Positions 7,831-20,429 of a stretch of DNA of 64,000 nt are shown piece by piece. The stretch is from Zanthoxylum bungeanum. Lineage: Eukaryota > Streptophyta > Magnoliopsida > Sapindales > Rutaceae. The notes beneath the pieces are model-generated. The model made no database searches, was not told the DNA's origin, and saw only the letters and a program-made list of their open reading frames with translations. The stretch spans positions 1-64,000 of the forward strand of contig SKCR01038130.1 of the NCBI GenBank assembly GCA_019454045.1. The letters are read 5' to 3'. The number at the start of each line of letters is the position of its first letter. The first letter of the stretch is position 1. The translations under genes were made by a program, and so were the position numbers.

Positions 7831-9510
7831 TGATGAGCGGAAAATATATCAATATATACCGCCCCTTTTACTTAATATTTTGTTTAGTTTCTCGGGTTTG
7901 ATGAACTTTTTGATGTATTTTAGTTTATTTTGCAGATAAAATAATATTGGGACACAATGAAATCATTTAGGAGAAATGTGGGTCAAATAAGGGAAAAAAT
8001 TGGACTTGACATATTAATTTTGAAGATTGGAAACTTGAAAGGGTGTTTTAACGAAGTGCACTTTTGGAAATTCCAGTTTTACGCATATGTCGTATTTTGG
8101 GGATAACTTATTACTCCGATATTGGATTGAGCTAATTCAAGTTTCAGATTAAAGAAGACTCAAATATCTACAACTTGGAAAAACAAAATAATTTCGCATT
8201 CTGAAGATTTCATGCCCGAAATTGATGAACCATCCAGAAGTGTGTTGTGTGTAATTATTAAAGTCATTTTCAAAGCAAAAATATAAATTAATAAATAAAT
8301 AATAAAAATTATCAAATCACCACCAAACATGATAAGCAATTAGTGGAGCAATTATTAATGGAATTGGTGGAGCAATTAGTGGTGCAATTATTGGAGCAAT
8401 TAATAATGGATTTGGTGGATGATTTGATGGAGGAAATATTTTGCCTATAAATACCAAGCCATTTCAATTGTAAATTCATACTTTCTTCTAAGGAATTCCT
8501 TAAGAATACTAAGAAGATTGTATTTTGTTTGTTTATTTACAGCTTTCAGTAATTAATTTCCGCTTTCGCACTTTCTTTTATTTACTTTTCAGTTTTTACT
8601 TTCCGTAATTTACTTTTACGCACAATACTTTTCTTTCTTTAATTTTCAGTTTTTACTTTTCAGTAATGAGGAGGTAACTCCCCTTTGCTGGGGTAAAAGG
8701 TAAAAATTTTATTACTAATATTTAGATTAATCTCCCTTAATTATAAAATATAAACTAGTTAAAACCTGACTTAACGAGGATACCGCCATATTGGTCGGTT
8801 GGTAATTATTTAAAATGGTTTTAACCTGACTAAACTGGATACCGCCTGATTGGTCGGTTGGTAATTAATTATTAATTTGACTTAATCTGGATACCGCCTA
8901 TTTGGCTGGTTGGTAATTATCATGCAAAGTTAATATATTATATTAAGGGAGATATCTAAAATAGAAGTAATAAAAGTGGATCCTTTTACCTCAACATTTT
9001 CTTTTATTGTACTTTTACTTTATTTACTTTTCAGCAATTAACTTTCAGCATTTACTTTTCAGCAATTTATTTTCAGCAATTTACTTTTCAGTATTTTACT
9101 TTATGTCTTTTATTTTATTTAAGTATTTACTAGCCATAGTTATGTGTCGTAACTAAGTTAATTATCTGGGGTTGTAATGAATTCTAATATCACGGTTTAT
9201 AAGGGGTTATTTTATAGTTTGGGTAATTTAAAGGTTTACTTATTAAGTCTTAAGCTTAATGCGTCTTGTTAATTGGCCACTAATAAGATTGATCTGGTAA
9301 ATCTAAAATAAACTTGACAAAGGAATTTTTGGTTTCAGCCTTAGACTTAATAGCCCACGATCTTCCTTGAGGATAGATAACCCTTTAATAGATTTCCTTA
9401 CAGGATATACATATACCTATCGGATGGGGGAAGCCATAATTGGAACTTAAACTTAATGAATCCAGGTAATTTGGTTTACATAAACATATGGTTCTTTAAC
9501 CTATACTTCC
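7831..9510 (+). repeat. 3' LTR of L1, truncated
   Basis: It begins TGATGAGCGGAAAATATATC right after the polypurine tract and matches the L3 LTR (44816 down to 42738) in content and order. The last few hundred bases, ending in CA, are absent. The sequence passes near 9490-9515 into an unrelated gag frame, so the right boundary is approximate. Confidence 0.85.
8693..8990. repeat. Foldback structure with ~50-bp tandem repeats in the L-family LTR
   Basis: Imperfect inverted arms at about 8693-8757 (GGTAAA..TTATTACTAATATTTAGATTAATCTCCCTTAA) and 8926-8990 (TTAAGGGAGATATCTAAAATAGAAGTAATAAAA..TTTTACC) flank three tandem units carrying GATACCGCC..TTGG(T/C)(C/T)GGTTGGTAAT (8763-8920). The same architecture occurs at 28060-28425 in L2 (about five units) and 43735-44030 in L3 (three units, minus). 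Confidence 0.75.
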
Positions 9511-10540
9511 CATACCATAAGACTAATGCCCTGAAAAGACAAATCTCTACCTTCTCCCAGAGGGACAGTGAAACTTTTTATCAAATTTGGGAGAGGTTTA
9601 AGTAGATGTTAGCTAGTTTTCCTCACCATGGATATGAGAGTTGGCGCTTAGTACCTATTTTTTATGACGGTCTAACCCATAGGGATCACCAATTCGTTGA
9701 GACAATGTGCAATGGTGAGTTCATCCGAAATGACCCTGATGAGGCATTAGAGTACTTGAATGACTTATCTGAGAAATCTCACACCTGCACTGGACCTAAT
9801 GCCATTGATAGCACTGATAAGACACACCACACTCCTTGCAGAGGCATACACCACTGTAAAGAAGATGATAGTCTTAAGACACAAGTCGAGCTATTAACTA
9901 GACATATATGAGCCTTAATAACCGAAGATAGAAAGACTATGCATGTAGTAGCCCACTTAAAACCCCAATGTGAATGTTTTGTGTGCAATGGGACTGACCA
10001 TTTGGCCCAAGAGTGCCTTGTATATGGTGAGATGAAGGGAACATATGAGGAACAATGCAATACCTTAGGGATGTACAAGAAGCCTTATACACCATATTCA
10101 GATACCTATAATCCTAGTTGGCGGAACCATCCCAATCTTAGTTGGAAATATGAGTCTTATCAGCCTACCCAGACATCACAACCCAAAGGTTACAGTGCTC
10201 CCCAGTATCACACACATGCCGTACTTAGGAATTCTTTAGAGGACATTGTACATGCATTTATAGAAGCCCAGAGCAACACCAATCAAAAGTTTGAGTCATT
10301 GATAGCCCAGATGGTTGAAGATAATAAGAAGATTAAGAGTTAAGTCTCTAAGTTGACTAATGTCATGAGTGTGCAAGAACAAGGAAAATTCCCATCTCAG
10401 TCTCAACCTAATCCACAAGGGCAACACATGGCACAAGTTGATCATGAGGCTTCCAAAATACAAAGTGTTTATACCATAATCACTAGGAATGGTAAAGAGG
10501 TAGAGATGCGACACTTCCAACATTATAGGAGCCATTAAGG
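9511..10540 (+). pseudogene. gag: Gag fragment of a second Athila-like Gypsy family (G)
   Basis: The frame opens in mid-gag (ALKRQISTFSQRDSETFYQIWERFK), has a stop at about 9602, and continues with FPHHGYESWRLVPIFYDGL and EALEYLNDLSEKS. A CCHC zinc knuckle, CFVCNGTDHLAQEC (CX2CX4HX4C), lies at about 9975-10016. The segment then reads YNPSWRNHPNLSW, a motif shared by Athila-type gag proteins. Stops at 9909 and 10341 and frame changes break it. It differs clearly from L1 gag, so this is another family. Its 5' part and LTR are missing. Confidence 0.85.
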
Positions 10541-11271
10541 TTAATAGTGCAAATACCCCTCAGGAAGATCGAGTAACACATTTCTCAGTTAGAGTACCTT
10601 TCCCTCAAGCTCTTAAGCCTACTACGAGAGCTCCAGACCCAAATGGTGAGATCCTAGAATATTTAAAGCAGGTAAAAATTAACCTTCCTATGTTACATGT
10701 GATCAAACAAGTTCCTACATATGCGAAAGTTTGAAGGATCTATATACAATAAAAAAGAAAGCATCATGTGAAAATGACTGCATTCTTGACAGAGCAGACA
10801 AGTGCAGTAATTAAGCAGAGGACTCCACCAAAATACAAAGATCTAAGATGTCCCACCATTGCCTGTCACGTTGGCACATATGATTTTGGTCAAGCGTTAT
10901 TAGATTTAGGTGCTAGTGTTAATCTCATGCCATACTCTATCTATAAGCAGCTAGGAATTCGAGAGATCAAACCTACATCTGTGGTTTTACAGTTAGCTGA
11001 TTGCTCTATCAGAACACCGCAAGGAGTAGTTGAGGATGTTTTAGTTCAAATTGATAAATTCTATTACCCTGTTGATTTCCTAATTTTAGATACTCAATCT
11101 GTGGTTAACACTGAGTCAAAAATTCCACTTATCTTAGGTAGACATTTTCTTGCTACAGCTAATGCTCTTATCAATTGCAGGAATGGTCTCATGAAGTTAT
11201 CATTTGGGAACATGACACTAGAGGTAAATATTTTTCACGTCGAAAAACAACCACAAGATGATTATTGTAAG
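10541..11271 (+). pseudogene. Protease fragment of Gypsy family G
   Basis: The retropepsin domain reads ALLDLGASVNLMPYSIYKQLGI, LADCSIRTPQGVVEDVLVQIDKFYYPVDF and IPLILGRHFLATANA between about 10768 and 11180. The catalytic loop has the DLGAS form usual for Athila. The domain is open from 10768 to 11280, and the region before it (10541-10767) holds the broken gag-protease linker. The LTR of Copia element A begins at 11272 (TGTTCC), cutting off the reverse transcriptase. Confidence 0.85.
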
Positions 11272-13273
11272 TGTTCCTAGAACATGCCAAGATCGTCTAA
11301 GAGTGATTCATATGTGAATTAATCAAAGGGAGTTGCGGAATACTCACATTGATCGGTTGTTGGATGTAGGGATTTCAAAACTTTTCTTTGTTGAAGATGA
11401 AGCTCCAAGCTTTCTTGTAGTATTTCCAACACTTGGGTGAGTTTCTCTATCACATTGATTCACTCATTTATGTGCTAGCATGAATAAATTTTGAAGAACA
11501 AAAATGTCTTCCAATGGAGAGTGGCTCACGGTTTTGCAAGTAAAAGAGAGAGTGAATATTTCAATTTTGATTTTCAAAATCTAATACCAAAAGTTGACTT
11601 CCAAAGTTACTTTAAGTTGGTATATGTCTTTCAAAATCAAAACAAAATGTGTTGGATATGGTTTATGTATTCTACAAGCAATCCAAGCCTTACACAACCA
11701 ATAACAACTTCCATCACTAGTCAAACACATTGATGTAAGTTGGTGGGTTCCACTTTAAATTCTAAATTCAAGTCGGACAATCCAACACGCAACTTCGCTC
11801 GGGCCCGGGTTCGTTTAATTCCGAATTAAACGAATTTGTCGTTGTGACTTAATTAAATCCAATTTAATTAAATAATAATGTCTCGCAATATTATTACGTA
11901 AGTCGCTTACGAATTAATTATAAATTAATTAGTTCGCTTGAATTAAAATCCAATCTTAATTCCGTATTGAAATCCAATTTCATTTAATATATCTAATATA
12001 TCATTTTAGCCAAAATAAATAAATTAAATAGAAAAATCTAATTTAACTATTAAATTTATTTTACCGATTAATTCTAAAATAATCGCGTTCTCTCTTCTCG
12101 ACGAATTTAATGAATTCTCGATGCAATTAATCCCAGATTAATTCTTTCTCTGATAATTAATCCCAGATTAATTCTTGCCGTAATTAATCCCAGATTAATT
12201 TTCTCTCTCATAATTAATCCCAGATTAATTTTCTGTTCGAGTCAAATCTCATCATGAATCTTTGGGAAGCGACCCAAGAGATCCATGGGTATGTTGGCAG
12301 TAAATACGGTCATCAGATTATCCGAATACGTGCGTACCGGTACCACGTTCTTACTGATTTACAAGACATGGTTGGCTTCTAGCAAAGCACCGTGCCTTCC
12401 CAATTCTCCAGAAATATTCTTTAAAGGAATATTAGATCTTTGTTAGGCGTAGTATACGTAGTCTTGTGTATTACGATCCAGTATCAGATGTCACATGCTA
12501 GGGCTGAGGTTGGAATTGTGTTTGCCCCGTACGAAGCATATATCGGATCATTGGCAACTAGTCTCTTTAATCGGATAATCATGACCTAGTCATATTATCC
12601 CGATGACTGTAGTACTTAAGAGTACCAGTTCTGTATCCTACGTGATCATCATCTCCATATGACTGAAGTGATACTTCCATCTTGACACCACACCCAATAC
12701 ACTACGATTCTCAGTAAACCCAGAAGAGGCGTACACAGAACCTGTTAAAGCCCCGGACGACCAAAACCAAAGTATACTGATTGTCGCAAGTATTAGCGAT
12801 GCAAGTCTCAGGTTAAGCCCAAATACACCTACCCTGATTCGGATTCTCATAGACACATAGTTATACTACCAATGGGATTCCGAAGGGTCTATCCAGAGTG
12901 AAGCAGTTTACATACCATCGGTAAAACACAACCTATCACTACACTTGCATGAGTATCATATACCCAAATATATGAGAACTATGACGTTATGCCCTCACAA
13001 CGCGCACAAGTGTAATACTAGTCTATTCTGCATTATCGATGTCTAATCTCGATAATACTACGACTAGGGATATTTAATGATTAAACCTTCGTGGATTGAT
13101 ACTGTCTCATATCTTATCAATCCGGAACTAATCATAAGGACTTTTATCATTTATATTTCCCGGTAATCCAATTACAAATGATAAAAGAGCAATTTCATTT
13201 GTCACATAGTTAATTTGTACAACAACACCATGTTCTGTACAAATAGTGATGCTATGGTCATAATTGTCCAACA
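11272..13273 (-). repeat. 3' LTR of Copia A
   Basis: Begins TGTTCC on the plus strand and ends TCCAACA at 13273, next to ATCTCCCACTTGGCC, which reads as a typical Copia polypurine tract on the minus strand. It shares with the LTRs of B and F the blocks GGAATACTCAC..GATCGGTTG, the CGGGTTCG region, TAATTAATCCCAGATTAATT repeats and GGTCTATCCAGAG. The left boundary is less certain than the right. Confidence 0.75.
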
Positions 13274-14850
13274 ATCTCCCACTTGGCCTATAGCCAATCA
13301 CTCAAGTGTCCTACACCTGAACTATGTACGGGCCGCTCAAACTTTTACTGAGAAACAGCTTTTGTCAGCGGATTTGTAATGTTATCATTTGATGCATTTT
13401 ATTCGTTCATCACATCGCCACGATGTATGATCTGACGAATCATATGAAATTAGTCGAATTACATCCTTGGATCATTGATGAGACCACGGTTCCTTAGCCT
13501 GTGTTGTAGCCCAGCTCAGCTGCTAACAGAACTACACCTAATCCAATTAGGATTATTTAGATCCAAAATGCTTCTTTTGCTACCTAAGCTGCAACAATGT
13601 TCTGCTTTTGTTATTTATTCGGCAACAATATCTTGCTTGGAAGATTTCCAGCTCACTGTTCCGTTATTCAAACTTAAAGTCATCTTTGTTGGTTTGGAAA
13701 CTTGCAGCGGTGAACCTAGTCACCTCAAGTTCTCATTTCCCCATATTCCCAGAAAGCATCCTTAGTTCATCCAAGATACTCAAGGATGTTCTTTACGTCA
13801 ATCCAGTGACCATCACCTGGATTGGCCTTATAGCGTCTACATATGCTCAAAGCATATGAGACATCAGGTCACATACATTTGAAAAATGTACGAGCTATGG
13901 GAGGGTTGTCAACAGCTTTCTAGATCTATCCAGTAGATCTTTATTCCTAGAATAAAGCCTGCTTCTCCTAGGTATTTTATGGAGAATTTTAATGAAAGCT
14001 AAGCTTTCACCGATTATATTATGAGAATGTTATTGCTAAGAAGCAATACATCATCAACTTATAGGACATTCATTGTCAGTGCACTCCCACTAACCTTCTA
14101 TATACACAAGAATCATATTCATTTTAAATGAAACCATATACCATTATGATCTCATCAAAATGTTGGTTCCAAGAACGCAATGCTTGCTTCAATCTATAAA
14201 TGGATCGATTTAACTTGCAAACCTTGTTTGCATGTTTCGGCACGACAAAACCGTCAGGATGTTGTAAACATCCTCCAAAAGGTTTCCATTTAAAGAAAGC
14301 GGGTTTTGACGTTCAGCTGCCATTTTTCATAAATGAAATATGCAGCACTTGTAAGCATTATCCGAATGGATTTAATCATGGCAATGGGTAAAAGGTTTCG
14401 TCGTAATCGACACCATGTTGATGACGATACCCTTTTGCTACAAGCCTAGCTTTGCACGTTTGTATGTTGCCATCCACGTTTGTCTTCACCATGAATATCC
14501 ATCTGTTACCAATAGGCACAATGCCTCCTGGTATATCAACCAGTGTCCAAACATGGTTGGTATACATGGAATCCATTTCAGACTTCATGGCACTTTGCCA
14601 TATAGCGGAGTCGATACCTCATATCACTTCCTCATACGTAGTTGGTTCAGTATCCTCAATAAGACTAATGTCTACATGAGGTGAGATCAAAAACCTATAC
14701 CTCTTAGGTTGTTTTCTGACTCTCTCCGACCTACGCGATTCTTGTGTATTCGAAGATTATTGGTACAGTTTCATCCCTGATGAAATGTTGGTGTTCCGTG
14801 AGGACTCGGTTCCTGGAACAGTACTACTCCGATTTTCATCGAGTTTTACT
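13274..14850 (-). pseudogene. pol: Copia A RNase H and reverse transcriptase remnant
   Basis: On the minus strand the best segment is 14588-14376, reading SEMDSMYTNHVWTLVDIPGG, GNRWIFMVKTNVDG and KARLVAKGYRHQHGVDYDETF. This is the start of the Copia (RVT_2) reverse transcriptase. The stretch 13480-13870 holds a badly decayed RNase H. Many stops and frameshifts; no catalytic YVDD box is intact. Confidence 0.8.
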
Positions 14851-16895
14851 TGTTGGGATTCTCTAAGGTCCCAATGATCAATTTAAAGCAATAAACATCA
14901 TGTGAATACATCAAAGAAGTTGCAGAATACTTACAATGATCGGTTGACCGATGCAAGGAACAACGAAAAATTTTTATGCCCTTTGAAGCTCCTTGAACTC
15001 TCGGTGTTTACTGGTTTTGTCCTAAAATTCAGCCATGCATCTCCATCAAGCTCCAAGCTTTGTATGGTGATTCCAAGCTCACAAGTGCGGTTCCCTATCA
15101 CCTTCGTATATCCTCTTTTGAGTGCTAGCTCTTGGTGAATTTTTGCCTCAAAAATCACCATCTTCTTCCTTGCCATTCTCGGCAAAACCAGTGAAAGAAT
15201 GAGAAGAATGCCCCTTGGGCGTGAGAGAGGAGAGAGTGAGTGGAGAGAAAGTGTTTTAGGTTTGTGTATCTAATACACACGTATTTGATTTTCCAAAAAT
15301 CAAATAAAGATATACCAAAATTTGGTATTTGGCTTTCCAAAAGTCAAACCAAGATTTGGAGCCAAAATGGCCATAAATGCCATCAACCACTCATGTCACT
15401 ATTCACATCAATCAATGATGACAAGCATCACTTCACTCAAAGTGATGTGACTTCCATCACTTGATTGACTAGTGATTTGACGATAGATGTGACTTGTGGG
15501 CCGCACTTAAATTCGTAATGCGAGTGCGCCAGCAAACACACCCGGGCTCGGGTTCGCTAATTTTAATTAACGAATTTTCCGTTGCGACGTAATTAAATAA
15601 TTATGCTTAGCAAAATCACTATTCACGTCACTAACAAATTAATTCTAAATTAACTCGTTCGCCCGAATTAAAATCTAATTTCAATTCCGCGTCGAAATCC
15701 ATTTTGTATAATATATCGAATATATTATTTTATCGATTAATTCCAAATTAATCGTTCTCTCTCTTTAATTAATATTTTATCCCAGATAAAATATCTCCGT
15801 AATTAATCACAGATTAATTTTCTCTCTCATCTAATGAATCCCAGATTAATAAAGTGGGAGTCATACGTCATCGGTGAATCTTCGGGAAGTGACCCATGAG
15901 ATCCCCGGATATGTTGGCAGTAAATCTGGTCGTCGGACTATCCGAACACGTAATTACCTAGTACTACGTTTATACCGATTTACAAGACAAGGTTGGCTTC
16001 TAACAAAGCGTCATGCCTACCCAATTCTCCAGAAATATCCTTACAGGAATAAATGATCTATATCAGGTGTAGTATACGTAGTATTGCGTATTTCGATCCA
16101 GTATCAGATGTCACGTGCAAGGCCTGGGGCTGGAAAGTGTTTGCCCCGTACGAAGCACATATCGGATCTCTGGTAACTAGTCTCTATATCGGATAAACAT
16201 GACCTAGTCATTTTATCCCGATGACTGCAGTACATAAGAGAACCAGTTCCGTATCCTACGTGATCATCATCTCCACTATGAATGGAGTGATACTTCCATC
16301 TCGACATCACACCCAATACACTACGATTCTCAATATACCCAGAAGAGGCGTACACAGAACCTGTTAAAGCCCTGGATGACCAAAACCAAAGTATATTGAT
16401 TGTCGCAAGTATTAGCGGTGCAAGTCTCAGGTTAAGACCAAATACACCTACCCTGATTCGGACTTCCATAGACACATAGTCATACTACCAATGGAATTCC
16501 GAGAGGTCTATCCAGAGCGAAGCTGTTTTCCGTACCATCGGTAAAACACAACCTCTCACTACACTTGCATGAGTATCATATACCCAAATATATGAGAACT
16601 ATGTTGTTATGCCCTCACAAAGCGCACAAGTGTAATACTAGTCTATTCCGCATTATCGATGTCCAATCTCGATAATACTACGACTAGGGATATTTAATGA
16701 TTAAACCTTCGTGGATTGATATTCTCTCATATCTTATCAATCCGGAACTAATCATAAGGACCTTCTATCATTTATACATCTTGGTAATCTAATTACAAAT
16801 GATAGAAGAGCAATTTCCTTTGTCACATAGTTAATTTGTACAACAACACCATGATCTGTACAAATAGTGACGCTATGGGTCATAACTGTCCAACA
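14851..16895 (-). repeat. 3' LTR of Copia B
   Basis: Begins TGTTGGGATTC and ends GTCCAACA at 16895, followed by ATCTCCCACTTGGCC (polypurine tract read on the minus strand). It is collinear with the LTR of A (11272-13273) and of F, but clearly diverged from them. Confidence 0.85.
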
Positions 16896-18150
16896 ATCTC
16901 CCACTTGGCCTATAGCCAGTCACTGAAGTGTCCTACACCCGAACTATGTACGGTTCGCTCAAACTTCTGCTGAGAAAATGCGTTCTTCAGCGGATTTTCA
17001 TGATTATCATCTCATGCGATTTATTCGATCATCACATCGCCACGATGTATGATCCGAACGAATCAGATGTATATAGAAGTATATATATGGATCATTGATG
17101 AGACCATTAATTCTTTAGCCTGCGCTGTAGCCTAGCTCAGCTGCTAACAAAACTACTCCTAATCTAATTAGGATTATTATCGATCCAAATGGCTTCTATT
17201 ACTGCCTCAGCTGCAGCAATAACCCGTTTGTGTTGTTTATTCGGTAACAGTATCTCGCATGGAAGATTTCCAGCTCACTGTTCCGTTATTCAAACTTTAT
17301 AGTACTATTGTTACGACTTATGATCGTTTATATCCGTTAGGAAACTTGCAATAGTGATCCCAGTCACTTCAAGTTCTCCATCTCCATAGTATAAGACAGA
17401 ATCCTTAGTTCCTCTAAGATACTTAAGGATGTTCTTAACTTCAATCCAGTGACTATCACTTGGATTGGCCCGATTGTGACTCCATATGCTCAAAGCGTAT
17501 GAGACACCAGGTCGCGTACATTTATCAATGTACGAGTTCTCGGAGAGTATCAACAACTTTAAATATATCCCAGTAGATCTTTATTCCTAGAATAAAGGCT
17601 GTTTCTCCCAAGAATTCTACGGAGAATTTTATGAAAGCCAAGCTTTCACAGATTATTTTATGGGATTATCATTTCCAAGAAATGACATGTCATCAGTACT
17701 TAGGACATTCACTGTCAGTGCACTCCCACTAACCTCCTTATATACACAAGAATCATTTTCGTTTTGAATTAAATCATATATCATTATGATTACATCAAAA
17801 CGATAGTTCCAAGAACCCAATGCTTGCTTCAATCCATCCATGGATCGAATTAACCTGCAAACCTTGTTTGTTAGTTATGGTACGACAAAACCATCAGGAT
17901 GTTGTAAACATCCTCCACAAGGTTTCCGTTAAGGAAAGCGGATTTGGCATTCAGCTGTCATATTTCATGAATGAAACATGCAGCTTCAGCAAGCATTATC
18001 CAAATGGATTTACCAATGGCAACGGTAAAAGGTTTCGTCGTAATCGACACAATGTTGATAACGATACCTTTTCGCTACAAGCCCAGCTTTGCACGTTAGT
18101 ATGTTGCCATCCAGTATGTCTTCCTTGAAGACTTATATAGTACCTATAGA
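16896..18150 (-). pseudogene. pol: Copia B RNase H and reverse transcriptase remnant
   Basis: The minus-strand segment 17556-17311 reads RPGVSYALSIWSHNRANPSDSHW and VKNILKYLRGTKDSVLYYGDGELEV, the Copia RNase H region. Segment 17841-17653 reads GSWNYRFD, DLIQNENDSCVYKEVSGSA and a decayed LSTDD in place of YVDD, followed by GNDNP. Frameshifted and truncated at about 18150. Confidence 0.85.
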
Positions 18151-18154
18151 ACCT

Positions 18155-18435
18155 TCTGGCCAAAATACGAAAATTACGTAAAGTTGAAATTTCTGAAATT
18201 GTACTTCGTTAGAACGCCATTTCAAGTTCCAACCTCTAAAATCCAAATGTCAAGTCCAGTTTTTGCCCTTATTTGTTCCACATTTAGTCTTGATTGATTC
18301 CATTGAGTTTCGATTTTATTTTATCTGTAAAATAAATAAAAACATATCAAAACGGTTATAAAATCCGAGAAATCATACAAAATATTAGGTCAAAAGGACG
18401 GTAAATAGTGATATATTTTCCGTTTATTAACGTAT
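18155..18435 (-). repeat. Fragment of L-family LTR
   Basis: About 280 bp collinear with L3 LTR bases 44535-44816: GGCCAAAATACGAAAATTACG, AACGCCATTTCAAGTT, TTTTGCCCTTATTTGTTC, then the LTR start region reversed (ATATTTTCCGTTTATTAACG where L3 has CCGCTCATCA). It is a truncated scrap joined directly to Copia B, and shows that further L-family copies existed here. Confidence 0.8.
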
Positions 18436-18439
18436 CTGC

Positions 18440-19980
18440 TGAGAAAAACTTTGGGAGGTCAGCATCGCCTTCTATGTTTGCGCCAAGCGTTGACAAAAAT
18501 CCTCAAAGTCAACAGACACCTACAGCACAGCTTGATCAACATCAAGAACTTAGCAAAAAAAAAACAAATAATTGAAGGGAAACTCACATTAGTGCATCTG
18601 AATGGGTAACTGTTAGTGCATGCATCCCTTCCAAGCACAAAGATCGAACCCCATCCACCCTAGCATCACCATAAACACATAGGTCAGCTTTGACCAGAAA
18701 CCCACCGTGCTAGAAATGACGCTGAAGGAAGTTGATGCTGATACGATAGGTGGATCCTACCGGAAAGAAGAAGCCCGGATCCAAACTCACTTAGGAGTAG
18801 ATGGTGCCAGATATACCGATGACTCAATCTCCTCATCCTCATCGGCATCATAAAGCAGATGCGTTGACCCATGACCTCTCCCGTGGGCCTGTATCAAGAG
18901 ACATGTCTGCAGAAAGAACACAAAGCTTAGAAAAATAGTTCAAATGTGTGATACATGTCTGAGTAGCCCGATGAGGCTCGGATAGTGGCAGCGAGCCAAT
19001 GAGAGCATAGTGAACCACTGCCAACAGGTGCCCTCCACCAAGAAATCATCAGCAGAAAGGCCATTTTAAGCGGCCAAGAGTTCCTCCCATTCTATCTTAA
19101 GGCCGAAAAACATGGAGAGAGAGGTGGGGAAGCTGGAACTCTGTAGGCCTGGGGGCCCAAAAGCTAAAAGAAAACACCCTCTCCTAGGTACCAAAGTCAT
19201 TGGTTCGTACCTAGGTGGAATAGGCGTAGGCCGTTCTTCTAGAAAAATGAGCGGGTGGACTCTAGTAAGGCATGAATGGTAGTCCCCCCACCAGGCCGCA
19301 TCAATATAAAAGATTCAAAATAGTGTTAGTCAAAGATAGAAAATGAAGAATTGGAAAGAGGGAAGCAAAGGAAAAGACTCACTGTGCGCAGGTGAGCCCG
19401 TTCAGATGAGCTATGTTCACGCCTAAGTCGGGGACTCGGACGATCCCGTAATTGAATCATCCCACTAGGACAAGTTAGGGAACACGACCTCCTCATGGGA
19501 AATCTGAAAAGGTCGTGCCAGAACGTAAAACTCATGCGCCGAGGCCTGTGATAATAGAAAAACATGGGTAAGTTATCAAACACATAGAAATGAAGAATAA
19601 ACATGATAAGGGTATATACCTTCACCAAGAAGTTGTAACTCTGGACATATGAGCTACCGCAGAAGCACTGGTCCAGCCGTAGAAATATCACCGCCAGGGC
19701 AGGAAAGCCTCAATCCTACTCTCGCATGGTGTCCAGATTGTAAAGTGAGGCAGAAGACAAAAGTACACCGATCTAGCAGCATCTGTGAAGAGGGTTCAGC
19801 CGAACAAGTATAAATGAATGATCGCACCAGCTGGTCTATCCCCTCCTCGCTGGTGGGAGTCCTCATCTCCCAATGATTCGAAAGCTCACCATATTTGATA
19901 AGCTCAGAACGGACCCTGGGGGTGACCCCTAATAGATGGTGGATGTTGATGGGGTATTTGTGGAACCCCAAGGGTCGGAT
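18440..19980 (-). pseudogene. Plant mobile domain (aminotransferase-like) pseudogene with introns
   Basis: Plant mobile domain proteins (MAIN/MAIL1 type) are found both as host genes and as passengers of transposons. On the minus strand, three successive frames give LLGVTPRVRSELIKYGELSNHW, then EEGIDQLVRSFIY, then TLFTDAARSVYFCLLPHF, then YNLDTMRE and GFPALAVI..LDQCFCGSSYVQSYNFLVKV. Together these resemble the domain core. The first exon ends at 19620, an intron lies at 19546-19619 (GTATAT..TTATCACAG, 74 bp), exon 2 is 19545-19383 (HEFYVLARPF, FPNLS-WDDS), and a GTGAGT donor follows at 19382. Downstream exons to about 18480 are not confidently readable. At least two frameshifts and a stop in the domain make it non-functional. 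Confidence 0.6.
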
Positions 19981-20429
19981 CGGTGCCCCGGGCAGTGAAA
20001 ATAGGTCTAACGCAAAGATATCAAGGATAGGTGTATTTAAAATATTTTTATGTAAAACTACATTCTGATACGAGTCAGTAGGAAAAAATGAGGACCCAAT
20101 CGAAGTCGAGAAGCTCCGGAACGGAGAAAAACAAGTTTTAGTACGAATCAGCGATGAGCGTCACGACACCAGGGCTTGGGCATAGCGACGCCCCAAATGC
20201 CGAGAGCTTGTATTTCTGGAACATAAGCGCATCGCGACGCAAAGGGATGCACATCGCGATGTGCACCAAAAATCAGCTAGGCGTCGCGACGCGCAGGGGT
20301 CTGCATCACTATGCCGAGAGACCTGATGGCATTTTTAGTTCCAAAAACATGCCTAAACACTTCCAATTTTCTCCCAATACTTCAAATACACTTAAAATCC
20401 AATTTTAGCTTCATAACCACAATCAACAC
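19981..20429. other. Unassigned segment with CG-rich palindromes
   Basis: No credible gene. It contains GCGTCGCGACGC at 20281-20292, a variant GCATCGCGACGC at 20229-20240 and the perfect 16-bp palindrome GCACATCGCGATGTGC at 20249-20264. The same 12-mer brackets the motif cluster in the L2 LTR, so this is probably a scrap of an Athila-like LTR. No terminus was identified. Confidence 0.4.

Larger units (their letters stand above)
1..9510 (+). mobile_element. Athila-like Ty3/Gypsy element L1 carrying a captured LOG gene
   Basis: Order on the plus strand: end of 5' LTR, tRNA-Asp primer site, gag, protease, reverse transcriptase, RNase H, integrase remnant, Cys-rich extra ORF, LOG-like gene, 3' UTR, polypurine tract, 3' LTR. 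The Athila assignment rests on the tRNA-Asp primer site, the DLGxS protease, the FMDD reverse transcriptase and roughly 2-kb LTRs. The element is dead: gag and pol carry stops and frameshifts, and most of the integrase core is deleted. The 5' LTR runs off the window, and the 3' LTR stops near 9510, where another Gypsy fragment begins. Confidence 0.9.
11272..14850 (-). mobile_element. Copia element A (3' LTR and 3' half of pol)
   Basis: Minus-strand Ty1/Copia remnant: 3' LTR at 11272-13273, polypurine tract at 13274-13290, then RNase H and reverse transcriptase read on the minus strand. It lies inside the Gypsy G protease. Its 5' part is not in the window, because element B starts at 14851. 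Confidence 0.85.
14851..18150 (-). mobile_element. Copia element B (3' LTR and 3' half of pol)
   Basis: Second minus-strand copy of the same Copia group as A and F. Its 3' LTR lies at 14851-16895, followed by polypurine tract, RNase H and reverse transcriptase to about 18150. There the sequence changes abruptly to a scrap of L-family LTR. It abuts element A, into which it probably inserted, but no right-hand partner was found. Confidence 0.8.
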
